In this document: piece after piece, positions 51,866-59,962 of the stretch
Position numbering within the stretch: position 1 is the first letter of the stretch
Layout: each line of letters opens with the position of its first letter
Assembly: GCA_017302295.1 (NCBI GenBank)
Contig: JAFLDS010000003.1
Span: 62,001-126,000, forward strand
DNA: 64,000 nucleotides
Source: Thauera sp.
GTDB lineage: Bacteria > Pseudomonadota > Gammaproteobacteria > Burkholderiales > Rhodocyclaceae
Direction of reading: 5' to 3'
Made by a program: the position numbers and the translations under genes
Notes under the pieces: model-generated
Told to the model about the DNA's origin: nothing
The model's database searches: none
The model's input: the letters and a program-made list of their open reading frames with translations, nothing else

Positions 51866-52843
51866 TCAGGCAGCAACCGGGCGGAACATCGGCAGGGTCA
51901 GTTCACCATCATCGAAGGACTGGAACTCGACCTGCACGCGCTGGCCGATCTCGATCTCATCGCGCTTCACGCCGACCAGGCCGGCAACCAGCCGAACGCC
52001 CTCGTCGAGTTCGATGAGGCCGATCGGATTCGGGTGTTCGAAGGGCGGCACCTCGGGGTAGTGCATCACCACGAACGAATAGATGCTGCCCTTGCCCGAC
52101 GCCTCGACCGAATCCCAGTCAAAGGAATGGCACTTGATGCAGACCGGCGCCGGCGGATGGCGCAGCGTGCTGCAGCAAGTGCAGCGCTGGATCAGCAGCT
52201 TGCCGGCCTCGACGCCTTCCCAGAAAAAGCGCGTGTCATCGCTGATGCCCGGCTTGGGACGCTTGAACTTGGGCACCGCCGGGGCCGCGCCCTTCTCGAC
52301 GGGCTTGGGCACGTTGGCGGGGCGGAACTTGAAGACGCGGAACAGCAGCTGGCCGACCCGCTCGTCGCCGCCGGCCTTCTGGGAGAGGAAGGTCATGATC
52401 AGCGTGACGAAGTAGCCGGTGCCGAGCCCGGTGGTCTTCTCTTCGCCCACCGCATCGAGCCGCGTCGTGTAGTAGAGCTTCTCGCCCAGCTTCACGTAGC
52501 GGTCGAAGTGCAGGTCGGAGTTCACCGCCACTACCGACGGGAAGCCGTGCGCCTCGAGGGTCTTCAGCACCTCGTAGGGGTTCTCATCCGTCGAACCCGG
52601 CGCGTAGTTGTTCATGTGCAGGCCTTCGAGGCACCAGGCCTGCAGCATCGCCGGCGGCGCTACGATGCCGCCGAATTCGGTGGTGGCGGCATAGGCCGCA
52701 TCAAGGTAGAGCGGGTTGTCCACGCCCATCACCTCGCACCACTGCCGGATCATCGGCGCGTTAACCTCGTCCCAGGCGTAGACGCGACCGTACTCGCGAC
52801 CCACCTTGGCACGCACTTCGGACATCCATTCCTGTTCAGCCAA
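51866..52843 (-). CDS. chsH2: MaoC-DUF35 fusion, ChsH2-like
   Basis: A 325-residue protein. Residues 1-170 are a MaoC-type hot-dog domain without the catalytic Asp/His (GVDNPLYLDAAYA). Residues about 205-325 are DUF35 with C-x2-C-x10-C-x2-C (CTCCSTLRHPPAPVCIKC) and an OB-fold. In the known system this subunit complements ChsH1 and docks Ltp2 through DUF35. It is the first gene of the nine-gene operon. Confidence 0.9.
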   Translation of the reverse strand: MAEQEWMSEVRAKVGREYGRVYAWDEVNAPMIRQWCEVMGVDNPLYLDAAYAATTEFGGIVAPPAMLQAWCLEGLHMNNYAPGSTDENPYEVLKTLEAHGFPSVVAVNSDLHFDRYVKLGEKLYYTTRLDAVGEEKTTGLGTGYFVTLIMTFLSQKAGGDERVGQLLFRVFKFRPANVPKPVEKGAAPAVPKFKRPKPGISDDTRFFWEGVEAGKLLIQRCTCCSTLRHPPAPVCIKCHSFDWDSVEASGKGSIYSFVVMHYPEVPPFEHPNPIGLIELDEGVRLVAGLVGVKRDEIEIGQRVQVEFQSFDDGELTLPMFRPVAA

Positions 52844-52992
52844 GTTCGTCTCCTGCGGTTGTGTGAGGCGCCGGGCCGTTGAACGGCCGCGCCTGCTGGA
52901 CCCTGCTGCGAGCGGGACCGCCCTCCCTTGGGGGGTGCATGTCCCTTCACAGCGCGTGGAGCGAGTCTAAGAGCAGGACCCCGCGCGGCACT

Positions 52993-53010
52993 TCGTCTGA
53001 ACGGACGATG
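52993..53010. promoter_or_regulatory. Shared operator-like element in the ChsH2/MFS intergenic region
   Basis: The plus strand reads TCGTC-TGAAC-GGACGATG (perfect match). The core TCGTC-N6-GACGA is a true inverted repeat, so orientation is ambiguous. It lies 149 bp from chsH2 and 149 bp from the MFS start. Confidence 0.65.
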
Positions 53011-53059
53011 GACAAGGCCAATGAAACTCGACAATCGGCACGGCGCTCCGGGCCGGCTT

Positions 53060-53077
53060 TAGTCCCATCGGACGATG
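53060..53077 (+). promoter_or_regulatory. Shared operator-like element upstream of the MFS gene
   Basis: TAGTC-CCATC-GGACGATG on the plus strand, perfect match, 82 bp before the MFS start. The gene-free stretch 52844-53159 holds this and the element at 52993 and nothing else that I recognise. Confidence 0.65.
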
Positions 53078-53159
53078 TGCCCCCACCCCCTGGCAACGAC
53101 CATCCGCCCGGCAGAAAGAGCCAGCGCGCACCCGCATGCGCTGCCCACGGAGACAGCCA

Positions 53160-54740
53160 ATGGATTCACCCACCAACACACGCTCAGCCTGGGCGGTGTA
53201 TGCCGCGCTGCTGTTCGGCACCTTCATCACCATCGAGGCCGCTGCCTTCCAGGCGCCGGCACTGCCCAGCGTGACGCGCCACTTCGGCATCCAGGTCAAC
53301 ATGTCGGCGCTGGTACTGATCCTGTATTCGCTGGCGCTGACCGTGTTCGCACCGATCATGGGCCGGCTGGGCGATCAACACGGACGCAAGCGGTTGATCA
53401 CGATCGGCATGATGGTGTTCGCGGTATCGGAGTTCGCCGCCGCCTGGGCGCCCAGCTTCGAGTTCTTCCTCGGCGCGCGCTTCGTGCAGGGCCTCGGCGC
53501 GGCCTGCATCCTGCCCGGCGTGTTCGCCTACGCCGCCCATCTGTTTCCGGAGAACAGGCGCGGCATGGCGCTGGGCATCCTCGCCTTCACGATGACCTTC
53601 GGCGCCGCCTCGGGCGGCCTGCTCGGCGGCCTGCTGATCGACCGCCTGGGCTGGCCCAGCGTGTACTGGATCAGCGGCGCCCTGACCCTGATCGGCCTGG
53701 TGTCGGTACGGCTGCTGGTGCCGGAGATCGCTCCGGCGAAGCAGCAGACCACCTTCGACTACACCGGCGCGATGCTGCTGTTCGTGGTGATCGCCGCCCT
53801 GCTCTCGCTACCCACCTGGGCATCCCAGTTCGGCAAGGAGTCGCCCATCACCTGGGCGATCGTGATCGTGGGCGTGGGCGCGCTGGTGGTGCTGTGGCGG
53901 CACAGCAAGCGCACGCCAAACCCGGTGATCGACCTTGGCATCCTCTCGCGTGGCGCCTTCGCCACGCCTTCGGCGATCTACTGGCTGCACATGATCTTCT
54001 CCAGCGGCATCGTCTATTCGCTGGCCTTCTTCATCAACAGCCGACCGGGCGGCTCGGCGGCGCAATTCGGCTTCGTCACCCTGTTCCTCTATGGCAGCGG
54101 CCTCGTCAGCTCGCCGATCGCCGGCAGGCTGGTCGACCGCATCGAACCGCGCGTGCTGGTCATCGTCGCCCTGCTCGCCAGCCTGGGCGGCACCCTGCTC
54201 TTCCTCAACATCGATGTCACCACGCCGCTGTGGATGGTGATCGCAGTGGGCTGCATCATGGGCCTCTCGATCGGCTGCAACACCCCGGCGATCATGAAGC
54301 TGGCGCTGGGCGCGGTGCCGGCCAGGAGCATGGGTGCCGGCAGCGGGCTGTTCAGCATGTTCCGCGACCTCGGCAATCCCACGGGTTCATCGCTGTCGCT
54401 GGCGGTGTTCGGCGCCAGCCTGGCCTACGCCACGCAGGCCGCAATCAACCGCCAGACCGCCGCGCTCGGCCTCGATGCGGCGAGCCTGGAGGCGCTGGCG
54501 CGCGCCGCCGGCAGCCGGGCGCGCGAAGTGCCGGCGGACGTCGCCGCGCGACTGGGGGAACATGGCTTGTCCGCCGATGCCGTGCTCACCGACGCAAACG
54601 TCGCCGGCCTGAACGCCGCCCTCACCAACGTGGGCTACATGCTGCTCGGCCTCATCGTGCTGGCACTCGTGCTGAGCCTGCGGCTCGCGCGCACGCGCGC
54701 TCACGCAGTGGCAGGAGAAGCGCGGGCACCTGCGGGCTGA
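53160..54740 (+). CDS. MFS transporter, DHA2-like 14-helix type
   Basis: A 526-residue transporter closely similar to that at 23143-24711 over its whole length: FGTFITIEAAAFQAPALPSV, motif A GRLGDQHGRKRLIT, and a shared MFRDLGNPTGSSLSLAVFG segment. The ATG at 53160 has GGAG 7 nt upstream. It is divergent from the side-chain operon and so probably serves a steroid substrate or intermediate. Confidence 0.9.
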   Translation: MDSPTNTRSAWAVYAALLFGTFITIEAAAFQAPALPSVTRHFGIQVNMSALVLILYSLALTVFAPIMGRLGDQHGRKRLITIGMMVFAVSEFAAAWAPSFEFFLGARFVQGLGAACILPGVFAYAAHLFPENRRGMALGILAFTMTFGAASGGLLGGLLIDRLGWPSVYWISGALTLIGLVSVRLLVPEIAPAKQQTTFDYTGAMLLFVVIAALLSLPTWASQFGKESPITWAIVIVGVGALVVLWRHSKRTPNPVIDLGILSRGAFATPSAIYWLHMIFSSGIVYSLAFFINSRPGGSAAQFGFVTLFLYGSGLVSSPIAGRLVDRIEPRVLVIVALLASLGGTLLFLNIDVTTPLWMVIAVGCIMGLSIGCNTPAIMKLALGAVPARSMGAGSGLFSMFRDLGNPTGSSLSLAVFGASLAYATQAAINRQTAALGLDAASLEALARAAGSRAREVPADVAARLGEHGLSADAVLTDANVAGLNAALTNVGYMLLGLIVLALVLSLRLARTRAHAVAGEARAPAG

Positions 54741-54752
54741 GCCGGTCGCCGA

Positions 54753-56243
54753 TCACTCGGCGCGCAGGGGCTCGGCGCGCCGAGTTCCGACGGTGGAGCG
54801 CACGGCAATCAGCAGCGCGGCTAGCACGAAGCCACCGGCGACGGCGAAGGCTGCCGCGAGGCCGGAGGTGGCCGCTTGCGGAGCGAGCGAAGTGAAGTCG
54901 GAGGCGCCCGCACCCAAGGAGAAGACCGCGCCCATGAAGGACGCGCCGGTGATCAGCCCGAGGTTGCGCGACAGGTTGAGCAGGCCGGAGACGAGTCCGC
55001 GCTGGTCGGCGCTGCTGCCGGTCATCACCGCGGTGTTGTTCGCCGCCTGGAACAGCGCATAGCCGGAGGTGATGACGGCCAGCGCACCGACATAACCCGG
55101 CAGCCCTACGCTAGCGGACAGCATGGGCAGCGCAAGCGCGCCCAGTGCCATCGCCCCCAGGCCGGCAATGGTCATCCGTTGTGCGCCCAAGCGATCCACC
55201 AGCCGCCCGGCGGGCATGCCCGAGAGCGCGGCCACCAGCGGCCCGATCGACATCACCAGACCGACCCGCGCCGCATCCAGGGCGAAGACACTGGCAAGGT
55301 AGAACGGGCCCACGACCAGCGTCGCCATGACCACGGCGGTGACCAGGGCGCTCATCGCGAACCCTGCGCCGAGCGCGCCCTGGCGGAACAGCTCCGGCCG
55401 CACGAGCGGCGCCTGCGCCCGCGCTTCGACCCTCAGGAACAGCGCGCCGCCGACGATGGCCGCGAGCAGCAGCGCGCCATTGACGACCCCGAAACGCCCC
55501 TTGCCGAGCGTCATTGCCAGCGCATAGGCCGCGAGCGTCATGGCCAGGACGACCACGCCAGCCTTGTCGAACGGCGGCCGCGCGGCCCCGGCCGAGCGCG
55601 CATCGGCCGGCAGGGCGCGCAGCGCCAGGACCAGCGTCGCCACGCCGAGCGGGAGCTTGATCAGGAAGATCGCCTGCCAGCCACCGACGGCGATGAGCAC
55701 GCCGCCCAGCGTCGGCCCCAGCGCCGTGCCCACCGCGGACATGGTACCCAGCAGGCCCATGGCGTGGCCGGTGCGCTCCTTGGGGATGGCCTCGCCCACC
55801 AGCGCCATGGTGAGCGCCATCATGATGGCCGCCCCCACGCCCTGGAGGGCGCGCGCCGCGATCAGCCACCCCAGGCCGGGTGCTGCGCTGCACAGCACGG
55901 AGGCCGCGGTGAACACGGCGATGCCGACGACCAGCAGTCGACGCCGGCCGATGACATCGCCCAGGCGCCCGACGCCAACGATCGTGCTGGTGATGGCGAG
56001 CAGGTAGGCCAGTACCACCCACTGCACCGCCTGGAAGGAGGCATCGAAGGACTGCGCCAGCGTCGGCAGCGCCACGTTGGCGATGCTGGTGCCCAGCGAA
56101 GACAACAACATGGACAGCGACAGGCTGGCCAGCGCCCAGCGCGCGGCGGCGTTACGCGCTGCGGTGTGCGCCTTGCGGACGGGCGCGACGCACCCGCCGA
56201 CATCCTCTCGATTTGCCCGACCGGGCACGCCTTTCCAATCCAT
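54753..56243 (-). CDS. MFS efflux transporter, DHA2/EmrB family
   Basis: A 496-residue protein with 14 predicted helices: MLLSSLGTSIANVALPTLAQSFDASFQAVQWVVLAYLL, motif A GRLGDVIGRRRLLV and motif C GTALGPTLGGVLIAVGGW. This is the drug:H+ antiporter type. GAGGAG precedes the ATG at 56243. It is divergent from a LysR regulator, the usual arrangement for an inducible efflux pump, and it lacks the shared steroid operator. Confidence 0.9.
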   Translation of the reverse strand: MDWKGVPGRANREDVGGCVAPVRKAHTAARNAAARWALASLSLSMLLSSLGTSIANVALPTLAQSFDASFQAVQWVVLAYLLAITSTIVGVGRLGDVIGRRRLLVVGIAVFTAASVLCSAAPGLGWLIAARALQGVGAAIMMALTMALVGEAIPKERTGHAMGLLGTMSAVGTALGPTLGGVLIAVGGWQAIFLIKLPLGVATLVLALRALPADARSAGAARPPFDKAGVVVLAMTLAAYALAMTLGKGRFGVVNGALLLAAIVGGALFLRVEARAQAPLVRPELFRQGALGAGFAMSALVTAVVMATLVVGPFYLASVFALDAARVGLVMSIGPLVAALSGMPAGRLVDRLGAQRMTIAGLGAMALGALALPMLSASVGLPGYVGALAVITSGYALFQAANNTAVMTGSSADQRGLVSGLLNLSRNLGLITGASFMGAVFSLGAGASDFTSLAPQAATSGLAAAFAVAGGFVLAALLIAVRSTVGTRRAEPLRAE

Positions 56244-56311
56244 TTTTCGGCTCCTCGAACACGATGTCTGGATGGTAGAAAGGCGGCCAGCGAGGCGGAA
56301 GACGCACGGTT

Positions 56312-56346
56312 TGCATTGAATCAGTGCATGCAACGCCATGTATGCA
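56312..56346. promoter_or_regulatory. Probable LysR operator
   Basis: TGCAT-N11-ATGCA at 56312-56332 is an inverted repeat of the T-N11-A type. An overlapping TGCAT and a further ATGCA at 56342-56346 add a second half-site pair. It lies between the divergent efflux and LysR genes, 23 bp before the LysR start. Confidence 0.6.
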
Positions 56347-56368
56347 GATGCCGTGCTATGGTGCGCGC

Positions 56369-57265
56369 ATGTCAAGGCCCGATTTCAACCTGCTCCTCAC
56401 GCTGGATGTGCTGCTGGCCGAAGGCAACGTGGCACGCGCGGCCGAGCGCCTGCGGCTCAGCCCCTCGGCCATGAGCCGCGCGCTGGCGCGCCTGCGCGAG
56501 ACGACCGGCGATCCACTGCTGGTCCGTGCGGGACGCGGGCTCGTGCCCACGCCGCGCGCGCTGGAACTGCGGGAGAAGGTGAGCGAGCTGGTGCAGGACG
56601 TGGAGGCCGCGCTGCGTCCGGCGGAGACCCCCGATCTGGCGACGCTCGAACGCAGCTTCACCCTGCGCACCGGGGAAGGCTTCGTCGAGAACTTCGGCCC
56701 GTCGCTGCTGGCCCGCGTGGCCGAGGCGGCGCCGGGCATCCGCCTCGGCTTCGTGCCCAAGCTCGACCGCGACAGCAGCGCGCTGCGCGACGGCACGGTC
56801 GATCTGGAAACCGGCGTCCTCGGCAGCGGCATGGGCCCCGAGATTCGTGTGCAGGCGCTGTTCCGCGACCGCTTCATCGGCGTGGTGCGCGCCGGACACC
56901 CGCTCTGCGGCGCGGAGATCACCCCTTCCTCATTCGCCGCGGGGCGGCATATCGGCCTGTCGCGGCGCGGCCTGCCGCACGGCCCGGTCGACGAGGCGCT
57001 GGCTCTCCTGGGTCTGCAGCGCAACGTCGTCACCACCGTCGGCGGCTTTTCGACTGCCGTGGCGTTGGCGCGGGCCTCGGACTTGATCGCCAGCGTACCC
57101 GAGCGCCATACCGGAAACCTGCGCAACGGCATGTACTCGTTTGTTCTGCCCTTTCCAGCTCCCGAGATCACCGTGTCGCTGTTCTGGCACCCGAGACTTC
57201 ACGGGGACCCGGTGCATCGCTGGCTTCGGGGGGTGATATTGGATGTCTGTGGCCCCCCTGAGTAA
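56369..57265 (+). CDS. LysR-family transcriptional regulator
   Basis: A 298-residue LysR regulator. The N-terminal winged helix-turn-helix is LTLDVLLAEGNVARAAERLRLSPSAMSRALARLRETTGDPLLVRAGRGLVPTPRA, followed by a periplasmic-binding-like effector domain. The ATG at 56369 is preferred over a GTG at 56324 because it begins the family domain. It most likely controls the divergent efflux gene. Confidence 0.92.
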   Translation: MSRPDFNLLLTLDVLLAEGNVARAAERLRLSPSAMSRALARLRETTGDPLLVRAGRGLVPTPRALELREKVSELVQDVEAALRPAETPDLATLERSFTLRTGEGFVENFGPSLLARVAEAAPGIRLGFVPKLDRDSSALRDGTVDLETGVLGSGMGPEIRVQALFRDRFIGVVRAGHPLCGAEITPSSFAAGRHIGLSRRGLPHGPVDEALALLGLQRNVVTTVGGFSTAVALARASDLIASVPERHTGNLRNGMYSFVLPFPAPEITVSLFWHPRLHGDPVHRWLRGVILDVCGPPE

Positions 57266-57292
57266 GTCCAGTTGATTGTGTGCGCCGCCCGG

Positions 57293-58096
57293 TCAGTGCT
57301 GATCGCCGGTATTTGCCGCGGCGAGGAAGGCCGGGCGTTCGCCGCCGCCATGCAGCAGCAGGTTGGTGCCGGCGAAGTAAGCCGCCATCGGCGAGCCGGC
57401 GTAGAGACAGGCGTTGGCAATGTCGTCCGGCGTGGCCATGCGGCCGGCCGGGATGGTGGCGCCGACGGCGGCGATGCCGGCTTCGTCGCCATAGTGCAGG
57501 TGGGACTGCTCGGTCTGCACCAGGCCCGGGCTGATCGTGAGCACGCGCACCTTGGGCGCCCACTCCACCGCGAGCGACGACGCCAGCGACAGCACACCGG
57601 CCTTGGCTGCGCCATAGGCGGCGGTGCCCGGCGAGGGGCGCGAGGCGGCGACGCTGCCGATGAAGATGATGACCCCGCCTTCGGCTTGCTGCTGCATCAG
57701 CGCGTTGGCCTGCTGGGCGACGTTGAGCGGTGCGATCAGGTTGAGGCGGATGATGCCCTCGTGAAAGCGCGGCGAGGCCGTGTCGGCAAGCGCGAAGGGC
57801 GCACCGCCGGCGTTGTTGACCAGCACGTCGAGGCGGCCGAAGCGCTCGCGGATGGCGGCGAACAGGGCCTGCAGCGACTCGATGTCGCGCACGTCGGCGG
57901 GAATGAAGTTGGCCGTGTTGCCGGCGGCCTCGGGCAGCGCCTCGGGTGCGTTGCGGCCGCACACGACCACCGTCGCGCCCGCAGCCAGGAAACTGCAGGC
58001 GATTCCGGCACCGATGCCCTTGGTGCCGCCGGTCACGAGCACAACCTTGCCGCGGTAGTCGAGCGCTGCGGCGCAAGTCATAGCCTGATTGTTCAT
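57293..58096 (-). CDS. Short-chain dehydrogenase
   Basis: A 267-residue SDR: GGTKGIGAGIACSF, NNAGGAPFA, FIGSVAASRPS, YGAAK and LTISPGLVQTEQ. The C-terminus ends in a short Ala-rich tail. It is divergent from an enoyl-CoA hydratase with one perfect shared operator between them. It may be a hydroxyacyl-CoA or hydroxysteroid dehydrogenase; an IpdF-like role cannot be excluded. Confidence 0.86.
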   Translation of the reverse strand: MNNQAMTCAAALDYRGKVVLVTGGTKGIGAGIACSFLAAGATVVVCGRNAPEALPEAAGNTANFIPADVRDIESLQALFAAIRERFGRLDVLVNNAGGAPFALADTASPRFHEGIIRLNLIAPLNVAQQANALMQQQAEGGVIIFIGSVAASRPSPGTAAYGAAKAGVLSLASSLAVEWAPKVRVLTISPGLVQTEQSHLHYGDEAGIAAVGATIPAGRMATPDDIANACLYAGSPMAAYFAGTNLLLHGGGERPAFLAAANTGDQH

Positions 58097-58153
58097 GCAT
58101 TTCTCCAAGATGGTCGATGCCTGCGAGTCTAGGTGCGCCTCCCGCCCCGTTCG

Positions 58154-58171
58154 TCGTCTGAATGGACGATG
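58154..58171. promoter_or_regulatory. Shared operator-like element between SDR and enoyl-CoA hydratase
   Basis: The plus strand reads TCGTC-TGAAT-GGACGATG, a perfect match with inverted-repeat core TCGTC-N6-GACGA. It is 57 bp from the SDR start and 97 bp from the hydratase start, so it may serve both. Confidence 0.65.
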
Positions 58172-58268
58172 AGCGGCTTGCGCGGAGGACGGAACATGCG
58201 TCCCATCCCCTAGGTCGGTTGCCGCGCCCGCACAGGCCGTCGCGCCCCGGGGTGCTCCTGGAGGCTTG

Positions 58269-59072
58269 ATGACCACAGACCCGACATCGCCGTCCCCAAC
58301 GGCTTCTCCCCTGCTGCTCGAACGCCTCGACGGCGGCGTCGCGCTGCTGCGCCTGAACCGGCCTCAGGCCACCAACGCCCTGTCGCTGGAACTGCAAGCC
58401 CTGCTGTCACAGCGCTTCACCGAGCTGGCGGCGGACGACACGGTGCGCTGCATCGTGCTCACCGGCGGCGACAAGGTGTTCGCGGCCGGCGGCGACATCA
58501 CCAGCATGGCCGGCGTCGGCCCGATCGAGATCACCCAGCGCCACACCGAGCGCGTGTGGGGCCCGATCCAGCACTGCCCCAAGCCGGTGATCGCCGCAGT
58601 GTGCGGCTACGCCTACGGCGGCGGCTGCGAGCTGGCGATGCTGGCCGACATCATCGTCGCCGGCGAAGGCGCACGCTTCTGCCAGCCCGAGATCCGCATC
58701 GGCATCATGCCCGGCATCGGCGGCACCCAGCGCCTGGTGCGCGCGGTGGGCAAGGCCAAGGCGATGCGCATGGCGCTCACTGGCAAGCCGATCACTGCAC
58801 ACGAGGCGTGGACGGCCGGCCTGGTGAGCGACCTTGTGCCCGACGACCAGGTGATCCCGACCGCGATCGAGCTGGCGCGTACGGTTGCCGCGATGCCGCC
58901 GCTCGCCGCCGAGCAGATCAAGGAATGCATCCTGCTGGGCATGGATGCCCCGCTCGAGACCGCGCTGGCGATGGAGCGTCGCGCCAACGCACTGCTGTTC
59001 GCCTCGCGCGACCAGAAGGAAGGCATGCAGGCCTTCATCGAAAAGCGCCCGCCGAGCTTCGAAGGCCGCTGA
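58269..59072 (+). CDS. Enoyl-CoA hydratase
   Basis: A 267-residue crotonase with both canonical catalytic glutamates (GGGCELAML and CQPEIRIGIMPGIGG) and the oxyanion segment AAGGDITSM, so it should be a genuine hydratase. The ATG at 58269 has GGAGG 4 nt upstream; TTG at 58266 is unlikely. It forms a two-gene operon with the following SDR, suggesting consecutive hydration and oxidation. Confidence 0.9.
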   Translation: MTTDPTSPSPTASPLLLERLDGGVALLRLNRPQATNALSLELQALLSQRFTELAADDTVRCIVLTGGDKVFAAGGDITSMAGVGPIEITQRHTERVWGPIQHCPKPVIAAVCGYAYGGGCELAMLADIIVAGEGARFCQPEIRIGIMPGIGGTQRLVRAVGKAKAMRMALTGKPITAHEAWTAGLVSDLVPDDQVIPTAIELARTVAAMPPLAAEQIKECILLGMDAPLETALAMERRANALLFASRDQKEGMQAFIEKRPPSFEGR

Positions 59073-59114
59073 AATCCTTTCACCACACACTTCACCCGAA
59101 CCAGAGGAAGCACG

Positions 59115-59885
59115 ATGTCCGATTCACCGATGGCCCAAGCCCTTTTCAGACTCGATGGCTGCGTCGCCATCGTCACCGGCGCCGGCCGCGGCATGGGCCG
59201 TGGCGTGGCCGAGACCCTTGCCCGCCAGGGTGCGACGGTTGCCATCAACGACTTCTTCCCCGAGCGCGCCGAAGCCGCTGCCGCCGAGCTGCGCGCCGCG
59301 GGGTTCAAGGCCCTGGCCGCACCCGCCGACGTCACCGACTACGATGCGGTGCAGAAGATGGTGGCCACCGTGCGCGAGCAGGCGGGCATCGTGGACGTTT
59401 ACGTCTCCAACGCCGGCGTGCCCACCACCGGCATGGGCTATGGCAAGTTTCTCGAATCGAAGCCTGAGGACTGGGAGCGCTTCGTCAAGCTCAACATGTA
59501 CGGGCTGATGAACGGCTGCCACGCCGTGCTGCCCGGCATGATCGAGAAGAAGTGGGGCCGCATCGTGGCGATCACCTCCGAGTCCTGGCGCGCCGCGGTG
59601 CCGATGGGCATCGCCGCCTACGCCGCCTCGAAGGCGGGCGTGGTCGGCTTCGTGCGCCAGCTCGCCGCCGAAGTCGGGCGCAAGGGCGTGAATGTGAACG
59701 CGCTGTCGCTGGGCACGATGAACAACTGGGAAGGCTCGGAGGAGCTCGCGCGCAAGAACTGCATCATCCCGCGCGCCGGCTCGCCTGCCGACGTCGGCGC
59801 CGGCGTGGCCTACCTCGCTTCACGTGAGGCCGAGTGGGTCACCGGCCAGATCGTGCCGCTGAATGGCGGCGGCATCACCGCCTGA
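59115..59885 (+). CDS. Short-chain dehydrogenase
   Basis: A 256-residue SDR: GAGRGMGRGVAETL, SNAGVPTTG, ITSESWRAA and YAASK. AGAGGA lies 7 nt before the ATG. It follows the enoyl-CoA hydratase by 42 bp and likely oxidises that enzyme's hydroxyacyl-CoA product. Confidence 0.87.
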   Translation: MSDSPMAQALFRLDGCVAIVTGAGRGMGRGVAETLARQGATVAINDFFPERAEAAAAELRAAGFKALAAPADVTDYDAVQKMVATVREQAGIVDVYVSNAGVPTTGMGYGKFLESKPEDWERFVKLNMYGLMNGCHAVLPGMIEKKWGRIVAITSESWRAAVPMGIAAYAASKAGVVGFVRQLAAEVGRKGVNVNALSLGTMNNWEGSEELARKNCIIPRAGSPADVGAGVAYLASREAEWVTGQIVPLNGGGITA

Positions 59886-59893
59886 CGTAAACG

Positions 59894-59944
59894 ACGACGC
59901 CCGCCAGCCCTTGCAGGCCGGCAGGCGTCGTTTTGGCAAAGCTG
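59894..59944 (+). terminator. Intrinsic terminator of the hydratase-SDR operon
   Basis: Stem built from ACGACGCCcGCC and GGCaGGCGTCGT around a GC-rich loop, followed by TTTT, just after the SDR stop. Confidence 0.75.
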
Positions 59945-59962
59945 CTTTGCCAAGGCCAGCGT

